Of a stretch of DNA of 64,000 bases, positions 21,802 to 32,437 are shown piece after piece. The DNA is taken from positions 62,001 to 126,000 of the forward strand of contig JAIXMR010000010.1 in the NCBI GenBank assembly GCA_025677835.1, given 5' to 3'. The notes under the pieces are model-generated. The model saw only the letters and a list, made by a program, of their open reading frames with translations. It was not told the DNA's origin and ran no database searches. A program made the position numbers and the translations under genes. Each line of letters opens with the position of its first letter. The first letter of the stretch is position 1. Source of the DNA: Sporodiniella umbellata. Taxonomy: Eukaryota; Mucoromycota; Mucoromycetes; Mucorales; Rhizopodaceae.

Positions 21802-24800
21802 GTTAAGCCTATGAAATTTACCATCAATGGAAGACGTTCTCAACCAATAAAAATTAATCTTTTAGTATATATATAGTCTGTTTTTCAAACGACGGACATT
21901 ATTCTTATTTTGGATAACTTTTGTGGTTTTAAGGGAATAAGGGATGAAAGACTGAAATGACTGGACTAGATAACATTTGATCTAAAAACTAATATAAATT
22001 CTAACTTCTTTTAGAAATTTGAAAGGAAAAAAAACTTTTAGTTATTTTTTTGTATTTTTAAATTCCCCAATATAGAAACGTCTTCCAATAGAAAAAATAT
22101 CGGAATCCCAGAAATGATTGGCTAAAACAAAAAGGTAATTATCGTTCAGTTGCTATTAAAAAAAAAATTACTTGAAGTCAAGACTGATTGGCTAAGGAGA
22201 ATTGGCGGTAAAATGTTGCTGTTGAAAAGCAATTTTTACGATTTAAGTGACTGTGCAAAAAGGAGTGACGGTAGATAAAGTGCGTATATTAAGAGCGTAG
22301 ACCTTGAGCTGCTTTTCTGCCCAACCGATTTGACTTGTTACACGAATGGTGATGTATTAATGAATTAAAGTCCCAACTTCAATAAAACCTATTATTTGGA
22401 AAAGAGCGATCACAAAAGCTACCTGTTTATGATCGTGACACTACAATCCCTAGCGGCGTTTATTTATGATAACATAATCTTTCAAGCCACAGATTCCAGA
22501 AAATTATACAAATACTATCAAGTGGACTTTTTACACAGAAACGGTTTTTGTACTTATGAGCACGCTATAACAACTAACCTTTTTCTCTAGAGTTACTCAC
22601 AGCTTATTTGATACTGAAAGTGTGCTTATAAAACCAGACTAACGAAATGTCTTGTAACATTGTTTTGGAAGAAGATATCCCCAGTGATCAAGGTCAGCTT
22701 GTTGTTTCCATCCCCACTGTCATTGATTTGTTACCTTTAAACCATGAAATGGTATAAAACGATAAGGTTGGAGACCAATGTAGATATTGAGAATAAATCT
22801 GTCTTTAAAATGAGATGAACTACTAAAAAGCAATCTCTTTTTAACTAAACTAACTATTCTGCAAGATGTTGTCTATAGAGCAACGATGAACTCTCAAAAG
22901 AAAGCATATATAGTTTAGCAAACTAGAACCCGTTTGAAATGGTCAAACGATTTGAATTTTTGATTGTTCTGGAAAATATATACTTCACTTTTTAATATTT
23001 TTTTCATTAAATCTGTATGTCAGGTCATGTATATCCTTTGAATACCATTTTTTGTTCATATTTTATAAGAAAAGCAGAAAAATAGTAAACAATTCATAAA
23101 TTGATCTCGTTACATTATGTTTAATTATAAAAACTATTATTCGTCACTTCTCTCAAGAAACGCTTATACTTTAAAAAGACAGATAACAATAGCATTGGAC
23201 GGATAGTTTTATTAGACTATTACGAAACGTCTTTTTGTTTTAGTATTAAGATAAAATTTCCATTTAGGGTTTTAATAGTTAACTTTTTTTTATATACAAT
23301 GAGGCGTTTTGTATATTCAAAAAAAAAAAAGATACCTATTTAAAGAAGAAAAGGATTTAGAAAATTAAGCTAAAAACAGTATCAGAAGAAGAAAAGCGAC
23401 AAAAGACACAGAAAAATACAATATTTCCGGATAACACGTATCAAGAGTAGATAGCAAATGTTTAATAGACAGTCTTTACCAAGGCAGCTATAGTCTTTTT
23501 TACGATTTTAAGAAATACAATAAGGACAGAAAAACAAATATGAGAAAAAAAACATAAGTCTATTTTGTGAAGAGTAGTTAGATTTTTTTGTTGTATTTTG
23601 ACAACAATTGAATAGTATAATAGAAAAACTTATTAATTTGTTCATTTAGGTTTCGTGATTTAAACACCTATGTATTATAAAGCATCATTGGGTAAAAGTT
23701 TTAACTTCAAACTAAAGACTGTATAAAAGTTAATACTGTAGGTGCATTCAAAGATATTCTTCTGAGCAACGAGAAAGGTACTTTGTCTATGTATTCATAT
23801 TTATATTGTTAAAGTTCAGCAGTTATGGAGATCTCAAAAGAAATGAAACTCTTCAATTTACGCCACACTACAAAAGATGGATGCAAAGAGAGAAATTAAT
23901 TAAACACTTATCAATAACAACTTATTGCGCTCTAAATCAGCTTCATGGCTCAGCCTTAAAAAAATTAGAAAAGGGCCCCTATGATTATTAAATAAAGCTT
24001 CGTCTAATTTTTGGAGTCCTGTTTAACTTTTCGCAGGGGCTTTACTTAAACTCGATATTTTTGAGAATAAAGCGAGTTGCTAATGAGCTTTACATTTTTG
24101 GGACTGTAATGGTCGTCATACTAGCGGGATTTATGTAGTCGGCATAAACAAAGCAAAGCGAGTATCAGAAAGCTTAAAGGAGTAAGTGGTTTTATGTATA
24201 TAAAAGAGTGTCTACTAGTTTTTCTTTCTGAAAAAGTAAGATTCTATCTACTTAAAATATTTTAATAGCAATTAAATTAGCTAAATATAGCTACTATACA
24301 GATGTTGTAATAAAAAAACAAAATAAAAAGCAAAAGAAGATCATTGTGTACAAAAGAATACATATCTGAATTTAGAAATGCCAGGAAAATTCAAAAGCAG
24401 CTATCGTTGTAAGTCAAGGTAAAAGTTCTTAATACGTATGTGCTTTTACGTTTATATTGATTGGCGCATTTTTCATAATAGAAATCGAATAGTAATATCT
24501 ATGAATCATTACTTTGATAAAATGATACGCGTATTTTGGTCTTAATTTTTTCGTAGCTCAACTAAGAAGGTATTTGAAAGTGACGGATGTTCTTTAAATC
24601 TGAAGACCTTGTTTTCCATGTCATTGAAAAAGTTTTACGAGAGACTTATACGACATTAATCTATTATAGCTTTTATAAAGACATAGAATATAGTTTTCAA
24701 TACCTTCGGGGGCCTTGATCACGTATAAATATATGTGTTTATGTAGATTATTTATTTTAAATGACAACATTGGTTCACTATTTGCTTTAGTCTTATTAAA

Positions 24801-25020
24801 ATAGCAGCAGCTTTATAATAACTTGTGTCAAAAAAAGAAAATAAAAAGAAAGCATACAAAAAAAAATCCAGTGCCAATGTAAGCATTTTTATTAAAAAAA
24901 GAGTAACTTTTTTTTTGCCTCCAGCCTGAGCTTTCTTTCATGCCCCAAAATACCAAAAAAAAAAAAAAGACTATCGTATTTGTTCCCATAATATGTAACA
25001 CATATGATAACTTTTCATTG
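21802..25020. other. Long AT-rich region with small decayed coding fragments
   Basis: No intact gene. Three fragments stand out. 22396-22590 (+) is a 64-codon frame with a gene-like composition (KYYQVDFLHRNGFCTYEHAI). 22647-22757 (+) is a 36-residue frame (MSCNIVLEEDIPSDQGQLVV). 23806-23991 (+) is 61 codons. They may be pieces of dead genes or elements. The end, 24860-25020, is a diverged counterpart of the sequence just outside the right end of the giant inverted repeat (37216-37370). Confidence 0.45.
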
Positions 25021-25920
25021 TACGAAAACCTTCTTTTAAGCGCGTTATAAGAGAAACAAATCGGGCAAGACGTATCTCTATGGGTAGCCACGGGCTTGTT
25101 CTATAATTTTTGCTATAAGATAAAAGCGAAAGGGGAAGCAGAGAATACGTAAAGCCAATTGTTAGCTATTTTCTTTTGTTTACTTCGGAAACTGAAAAAT
25201 AAGGAGAAGAGCGTAAACAAACAGACCTTTTTGCAGGAATAGATGAAAAAATGATGAAAGATTATCTCACAAGTCACTTTGGATTATAAAATATCAAGAG
25301 TAAGCGCGTTTTTCCGCTTTTTCTTTTTCTTTTTCTTTAGGTATTCCGTCTTGTTTTACGGAGGTTATGGGGAGCCACTCTTTCTCTGCTGGCAATCGAC
25401 ATTGGTTGGTTGCTCACTCTTTGATTTTTCTGCAGCCCAACATATGTGTCTTGTATGCGCGCGCATACGGATAATGAAGCGGCTGCGAGGCATGACTTAC
25501 CTTATGCAACGCGACAAGAAAGTCCTACCCATTATCGTCAATCAAAGCTTCGGTGTAGTGCGAACGGCGTTGACCTCTGTACTTTTGTTGGGAGGTACGG
25601 AGTAGTTCTGAAGGCTAAGCAGAGTTAGAGCCCCATGGCTGCAAGGAAATGGGTCTGGAGGCGCGGTGTATGCATGCGGGATGTTATTACGATTCTCTTT
25701 GGTGGTCAGTAAACTAAGCTTGTGCGAACCTACTTGGTAAGAAGTACATTTGCATATCGGGTGGGGAGGCCAAAGAGTGAACCTATGCTGCACCCTAAAA
25801 AATAGTGTATGGAATTTAAGGGGTTGGGTTCCTATTCGCTAGCACTTGGATGATCTTGAAAGCCTTTTGGGTTGGACGGTTCTGAAAAGTGTGCAAGACC
25901 CTGGAGGTTTGCGGTATCGA
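25021..25920 (+). repeat. Outer subterminal inverted repeat inside the left arm
   Basis: This stretch is a diverged reverse complement of about 27700-28620 in the same arm. Shared blocks include CTCTATGGGTAG, GGGGAAGCAG, the block CTTTTGGGTTGGACGGTTCT and GACCCTGGAGGTTT near its inner end. With its partner it frames a core of about 1.8 kb (25921-27699), as expected for a foldback-type element with long inverted ends. Confidence 0.75.
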
Positions 25921-27699
25921 ACTGACCCTCGCGCTACTGCTTGCAACTGGGGACCTTGACGGAATCAAATGTACTCTCACCTGCTCGTGGTTGATTCTGC
26001 ATATCATTAAAAGAGCCAAGGGCTCTTTTTTTGAGAACTAAGAAGAGTACTTTTTGCTTTTTCTTTTTCTTTTTTTTTTTACTTTTAAATAAAGCTGCTT
26101 TTTTTTTCTTTTTTCAACTTAACTTCTAAAGTCTTAGTATTGCTCAAGATTTCTTTTGTCTTGTATCAAGTTTAAATACTTAATATAATATATATATATA
26201 TATATATGCGTATCGTTTTACATGCTTTTAATCTTTGGTACTTGGTTACGTTTTAACTTTTTGCCTAACTTCAAACTAGAAAATTACTACTATTTCAGTT
26301 TTATTATAATTCAAATGGCATTTGTTGTATTTAGACTATTTTTGCTCCAAATGGCACTTGGCATGGTTTTGCTGCTAATAGTAGTAATAATAACAATGAT
26401 GAGTGGGAACAGTAAAGCATTGCAACGAAAGAACTTTGCAAAATATGAACTAAAAAAATAATACCCCTCTATTTCGTTAAAAAAAAAAAAAATAAGTTGT
26501 GTATGCTGTCTTAATTTTATAAATAGCCTGTAAAACGAGAGGGAAAAGTGTACATATGCTCTATCTCAAAAGGAAGAGTTGTTGTAAACTTTTAAGATAG
26601 TCTGGTTAACCCGACCAGTCTAGTGTAGATTTTGAGATATTGGGAGTTTATGTGCAAAATAAGTAAACAAAACTACTTGAATGTAATTATAAAAAGAAAT
26701 GTAAAAGTAAATATAAAGAGGTTTGTGAGTAAAAATCAGATGCTGTAAAGTAGTTTAAACTAAAAATAAAACTAAACGAAGGTAAAAGCTAAAAGCTTAC
26801 AACTAAAGGTCCTAATCGACTTTCAAGGCTTATTTATATAATGAAAAGCAAATATTCAAGATAATACTATTTTTTGAATATTATTTCAAAAAAAATGTTT
26901 TTTTTTAGGTACATGGTTTGATAAAAACATATTGGTGCAGTCTTTTTGTGTTTTCTCGTTTCTTCGCAGTACTTGATACATTTTGACCAATAATACCCAA
27001 ATTTTTATGTGTTTTATTTGATATATTTGGATCATTTGATTGACTCTGCTGTCTATCATGCAAAGTATAGCTAATTGACTCAGAATCATCAGCAGTGTCA
27101 CTTAATTGAACAACAAACAGGTAGAGCGTTTCAGTGCTACAAGGCAACACAGCTTCTTGCGGAAAGGACAGCTCAAGGCTAAATTCAGTACGTACAATTT
27201 ACATTGGTATAAACCTATGGATATAGGAAGTGTTGGATTTAGGTCTTAGGGCTTTAGAGTAAAATTAATACAACAGAGGCGGCCTTTTCATGAAGATTCT
27301 CAGTAGTATACTATTTTAAAAACCACATAGTTTTGCTTGTGTTTATTGTTTTATTGGTCTTTATGAACGAATTTACTTGGCTTGCACTTTTCCTCTATAA
27401 ATCTAAAAATCAAAGTTCTTCATTTACTTCAACATACACTTTCTTAGTATAACGTTAACCGCGGGGCTGATCTGGAATGCCTAGAGAAGGTATAAATTTC
27501 TTTTCAAAATAAAGAGTACTACTCTATGTCAATGGCTGAAGACATAAACCAAAAGAACAAGTAAACCTCTTTAAAAGTCATTAAACTTCGCAAATATTTG
27601 CAATCTAGCCTGGTGTAGTTTTCAATTGTAACATACCAGGTTTGTTCATTATTTAAAGGAATACAGCTATACAGTATCTCTAGACCAGTAATAAATACC
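25921..27699 (+). mobile_element. Core of a foldback-like element (left copy)
   Basis: The unique centre between the two diverged inverted ends of the left arm. It contains a TA microsatellite (26189-26207). Several 70-80 codon open frames occur, for example 26905-27150 (minus; LSDTADDSESISYTLHDRQQ) and the overlapping 27519-27740 (minus), identical in the other arm. No transposase, helicase or recombinase motif is visible, so it is probably non-autonomous. Confidence 0.45.
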
Positions 27700-28620
27700 G
27701 TAAACCTCCAGGGTCTTGCGACTACTTCAGAACCGTCCAACCCAAAAGGCCTTCAATATCGCTCATAGACTAGTGAATAGGGACCCAACCTCTTAAATCC
27801 CGTACACCATTTTTTAAGGTGCAGTAGAAGTTAACTCAAGGCATGGAAACAACATAACACAACCACCGCCGCTTACCCATTGGAAGTTCATATGTGTGCC
27901 AACTGGTTACCTCAGAGAATCGTACGAACATCCCAGCTTTCACACCCCATCGCCGCCCAACCGCTAGGCCTCTACCCTGTTCAACTAAGAGCGCTTTAGC
28001 CCTAAGCTCCCAAAAAGCCCGGACGTTACCACAGTTTTTTGTTGTACCTTATCGTCGGATCACGATAACAAACAAGGACTGGTTTGTCACAAAATCGCGG
28101 CAAGACTCATTTGTAGTCAATTTGTTGTCCGTACGTGTCTTTGTATGCGCACACGTGTTGAGTTGCAAATGATCCATAAGGGTGAGTCGATCCTTCCAAG
28201 GCAAACCACCAACAAACATAAAGGGGGCTCCCAGCAGCCATATGAGAAAAGGAGTAACATAGTAAAGAAAATGGCAGTAAAAAACACACCTTCCTCTTTT
28301 TTTTAGAGAAAAAAAATTTCTACGAAACGGCTTATGAGATAATCTTGTCATTGCCTGTCTTTTTTTTTTTTTTTTCTATCTATTTCTGCAGGTAAATTAG
28401 CTTTTTACGCTTTTCGTTTTTTAATTTCCGTAAGTAAACAAAGGAAAAAAAAAACTAACAACAGGTTTTACGTGCTCCCTGCTTCCCCTTCCGTCTTTAC
28501 CTTTTAGCAAGAGTCATAGAGTAAGCCTATATCTACCCATAGAGATGCGTATTGCCAGCTTGGTCTCTTTTGTGATGCGTTTAAAAGCAGATTTTGTAAA
28601 GCAGAAGGCTATCGTCTGTG
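27700..28620 (-). repeat. Inner subterminal inverted repeat inside the left arm
   Basis: Reverse complement of 25021-25920 with clear divergence. It contains the counterpart blocks CTACCCATAGAGATGCG and AACCGTCCAACCCAAAAGG. The similarity continues outward (28620-28850) into sequence that also occurs just beyond the right end of the palindrome (37370-37545, for example CACAGCCTATTGTTTTACAA there). This shows that the element's true end lies further out. Confidence 0.7.
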
Positions 28621-29295
28621 TTACGTATGATAAGAGCCTCTATTGTCGTTTCGCATCATCTTTTTTAGTGAAAACTTTTACAGTAATCCCAAAGAGAAAT
28701 TAGGGACTCTCATAAACCTCCTTTCGAATGTCTTTAACACAACCTATTGTTTTACAAATGGTCAAAGCTTTTTCTTCTGTAAGAGGCAAAAGCCAAATCG
28801 GAAACAAGTCTTTCAACGATCTAAACTCCGCCAACGATCGCCTTAAATTTGACCTTCAAAAAAGAGGGCGTTATGAAAGTAAATAAGGCACCTTAAATAG
28901 TACATGAAAAACAAAACGACTTTTTTTTTTTGGTTCGAGATCGTTGAATTGGCATTAACTTAAGGCTACTCTTAAAGTAGCCTGGGTTACTAGTAAAATC
29001 AACTACCGTTTTTTCTAAGGCCAGGGCGTTCTCTGAACTATAGTGAACAGTGTTTTTATAGTGCGAATAGTTTATAAAGCTATGCTTGGTGTATAGTCTT
29101 GAGTAAGAGCATAAAACTCAAGACCAATAGGCTGAACAGTTTCCAAATAAGGGGGGCAAGCGAATATAGCTCTAGATATATATACATAAACGGAGTGCAC
29201 TGAGATAAAGTGAGAGTAGTGTCCACAACAATTTTTTTAAGTCTTTTTCTATTTTGTTTTAGTTGTATTTTTTCATTTGATGTTTAATGTGGTGG

Positions 29296-29420
29296 TTTTC
29301 GCAAGTTTTCCTTCTTGAGGTCATTTTCGCAAGTTTCCTTCTTGAGGTTATTTTCGCAAGTTTCCTTCTTGGGGTTTTCGCAAGTTTGCCTCTTGATGTT
29401 TTTACAAGTTTGCATCTTGG
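29296..29420 (+). repeat. Minisatellite (about five units) in left arm
   Basis: Units of 24-30 bp share TTTTCGCAAGTTTCCTTCTTG with small changes. Read as protein on the plus strand they give repeating FLLEVIFAS inside a 118-codon open frame (29287-29643). The same array occurs in the right arm at about 32819-32943. The frame has no recognisable family, and its openness may just reflect the unit length being a multiple of three. Confidence 0.85.
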
Positions 29421-29989
29421 GATAAGTATAAAGAAACAAAATAAATTCGAAAATCTGCCTCCTTTTTATACTTTTTTTTGGTTATCTAAACCGTCACATT
29501 CATCACATTCCTGCTGTAATGAGCAAAGTGTCGGAAACTCAAATTTTCACACCATAATCTTGCCGTCATTTTGCACTACATTTACAGTATCTCGTCAAGC
29601 TACCACATTAGCTATACATATAGTGCCCATTGAAAAAATGTAGAAGCGTTTATGTTTGATAATGCATAGTCACTATTTATCTTATAATTTGAATGTCACA
29701 ACTCTATAGATTCAAATCCTGTTAAAGACATTAAATCAGAGTGCTGGTTGCTGGATTTACCTAATAATAAATAGACTTGAACAAAATCAGCGCATAGGTA
29801 CCGATTTTAAATAGTGGAATATTTTGTAAGTGCTAAAAAGCGTTTATTGCAATAATCTGGCAAATTTTACTGCACTAAGTTAAAGCAATAGCAATCACAT
29901 AACTCTCGACATACATTTATAGTCATCTCCTACTCTCCATGGTGGTGTTGAAAATTGTCAAATATGCGAAATGAAGCCCAGAATATTTG

Positions 29990-31100
29990 TACTAATACGT
30001 TGCTCTCCCTTAATTACCGCAAGATTTGATATAGTTGCATGTACCCTGAATGTTCTTAACCCTGAAAAATAGTTGAAAAGGGTGGATAGATATGAATTTT
30101 CTGAGATCACGCCTATGTGCCTGACGCCAAGCAAGTAATCCTTGTTATATTATTGAGTGCTGATTTAAGGGCATTGCCACAGTAGACCCGTACCACTGTA
30201 TCTTTTGTTCTTGTCAATACTAGATATATACATACTGCTAGTAGCTCTTTTTGGTTGATGTACTGATATGCTTCTTCTTTAATCCGTCGGTCTGTCATCA
30301 TTTGGTTACTATATGATATCATCAATGCTGAGTTGGATACGCCGGTAAGAATCTTCACCGTTGCAACATCTGAGAGAAAGGGTAGTCTATCCCATCGTTG
30401 TAAATTTTTTATTAACAATTAAAGTCGTTCAAGGCTTTTTCGGGATTTTCACTACCACTGTTTTTAGTATAATTTGATGAAGAGCTTGCTTTTTGAATTG
30501 TCTCGTATGGAGACGTACTGGGAAAATTTTTGGTATAGTTGCTTTGGCCTTTCCTATAAATCATGGCAGCTTTTTTAGGTGGCATTGCTTCGTTCTCTCT
30601 AGATTAGTTGTCTTTCTTCTTAGGCCCTGCATCTTTTGCTCATTAGCTTTGAGTTTATAATGGGACTGAAGCACTCTAATGTTTGCGCAGGTTACTTGAT
30701 AGATTTGCAAAGATATACAGCCCTGTCATTTTGTTCAAGACTTTTGAGGTATGGTCTTCAGTCTGAGTTTACCCCTATAATATCGCTTAAGCATGCTGAA
30801 ATACGGATGCCTTTTCTCCAGTCCACTCAGGCAGTGACCTTAGAATTTTTGTGAATGTCAACCGGCTCAACAATAGTCCAAAGTTTAATGTTTTGAACTA
30901 GAGCATTCGGTCGTTCCGTCAAAATTATAGACATGGTCTTGTGACCTCGGTAAATCTTTGTGTACGTAGAAGCAAACCTTGTAAGTTTGTAAATACTATG
31001 TGGTTTTTTTGTCTCAAATGGTATACTTAGTAGGTTTCTCTGTTTTTAACGACTGACTCTTTGCGTATTGATTCAGTGGTTGCAAGCTAAGCGCCTAGTT
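29990..31100 (-). mobile_element. Decayed DIRS-like retrotransposon: reverse transcriptase connection and RNase H
   Basis: On the minus strand, 30575-30500 reads FIGKAKATIPKIFPVRLHTR, very close to the FIGKAQA...FPARL motif between the RT and RNase H of DIRS-type elements. Downstream, 30418-30113 encodes the RNase H-like block AYQYINQKELLAVCIYL (family HINxxELLAV). In-frame stops and shifts are frequent, so the element is inactive. No tyrosine recombinase could be seen, and the exact superfamily is therefore uncertain. Confidence 0.6.
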
Positions 31101-31503
31101 TCTTTTTTTTTAGTACTGTGACAGGATACGAACAAAAACCAGAACAATAGGTTCTTTTATTGCATTTTTTTCTTTATAAAATGTAAAAGGTTTTGTTCTA
31201 TTGACTGTTGTAATTTTGCGGTTTGATTTTCGCTGTATTGTACTGCATTTTCTTTATGTATTGAGCGGTGGATTAATGGACAGGATTCCCATTTTCTACA
31301 AAATTACGTTCAGTATCCAGTGCTGCTTATTGTCTTTTACAATTTCTAGTAAAAACCTAGTATACTGCCTGCTGGGAATTTTGGATTTATTTTTCTGAAG
31401 ATCCCAGTGAGACTTGGGTTGATTGGTTTTGGGTGAGGGATAGTGGGGTCCAATCTCGAGAGTAATGATGAGCCTATAACTATTTGGTGTGGGATCAGAT
31501 TGT

Positions 31504-31884
31504 CTACTGCTCTGGTAACTTGAAAAGTGACATTCTTGCTGTTGTGTAAAGTTCGCTAGCTTGTCTGTGCATTTTATATTTCTTTTCCACTTTTGTTTGT
31601 CTCAATATAGTTTTCATGCGCAGAAGAGAGTTTGACTCACTTTCAGAACGTAATAAAACTGATGCCATGCCTGTGTCTTTGTACACATTTTTAATCCGAG
31701 ACTGAGTTATATAAAACTCGATGTTGGAGATAAAGGAATATATAGTGCGAATATTGCAAATACTCTCTTCCAAGCTAGAAGAAACCGCTTTTGTCAGGTT
31801 GTGGCTTATAGGGTTTATGGAAGGAAGTGAATTCTGAAAAGCATTGCTGTACAGTAAACGGCCGGTCTTCATATTTCCGGGCAC
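31504..31884 (-). pseudogene. Open remnant, possibly gag-like part of the DIRS-like element
   Basis: A 126-codon frame upstream of, and on the same strand as, the decayed RT. Ser-rich start, then KAVSSSLEESICNIRTIYSF and a Lys-rich end. Position and orientation fit a gag-like region, but no domain is recognised, so this is inference from context. Confidence 0.3.
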
Positions 31885-32437
31885 TAAAGTAAACCGCAGA
31901 GTTATTCAAATAGTAAATCAGCCGCTCGGACAGTTATTTATCGAGCTTCAGAAGAAAAAATAACAGGTTTTAAGAGTTTTATTTTATACACAGTTAGAGT
32001 GTCCAACTCGTAGCCAATAATAAAAGGCCATCGTCAACCTTAAACAATCAATTGGATATATAAAGAGATATCCAGTGATCTTGTTAATAAGAATTTCTGT
32101 TAATAAATTATAACAAATAATTGTTTGGTGACATTTGAATAACATTCTTTAGAGCTCTTATAGTTTTTTACTGTTTTTATTTTGTGTTTTACTGACAGCA
32201 TTGTCAATATTGATAAAATAATCAATTCTATACAACTGATAGCTTTAATGGTATTGGCAATACAAGCTGTAAGTAGATTTGTCACCCAAATCCCTATTCT
32301 ACAAAGAGTACACGGTTTAACATATAAATCCTTAGTCACTTCAACAGTACTTGTTTCCTACAAGCTCATTTTCTATTGGATAAAAGCAGTACTTAGGTAA
32401 CTATTTTATTGAAGTCTTTTTTTTTTAGGTGAAGTCA

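Larger units (their letters stand above)
25021..29801 (+). repeat. Left arm of giant inverted repeat (about 4.78 kb)
   Basis: Every position x here pairs with position 62236-x (outer part) to 62239-x (inner part) on the other strand, i.e. with 32438-37215. The mirror sum changes by only 3 over the arm. The indels seen are single-base differences: an extra A in the left arm near 28075, one T near 28309 and a poly-T length change near 28360. No long frame in the arm matches a known protein. The inner edge is sharp: after GCGCATAGGTAC at 29801 the arms differ. Confidence 0.95.
29802..32437. other. Spacer of the giant inverted repeat
   Basis: The 2.6 kb of non-palindromic DNA between the arms. 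It holds decayed retrotransposon sequence on the minus strand (about 29990-31890). The rest is AT-rich with no gene seen. Confidence 0.8.

Noticed and set aside
26186..26210. TA repeat considered as a centromere or origin signal
   Set aside because: Short microsatellites of this type occur in several intergenic places here (1630, 6920, 47490); nothing specific supports such a role.
28925..28940. GGTTCGAGATC resembling a tRNA/SINE B box (and its mirror near 33300)
   Set aside because: No matching A box, T-arm stem or acceptor stem was found, and the B-box consensus fails at its last bases.
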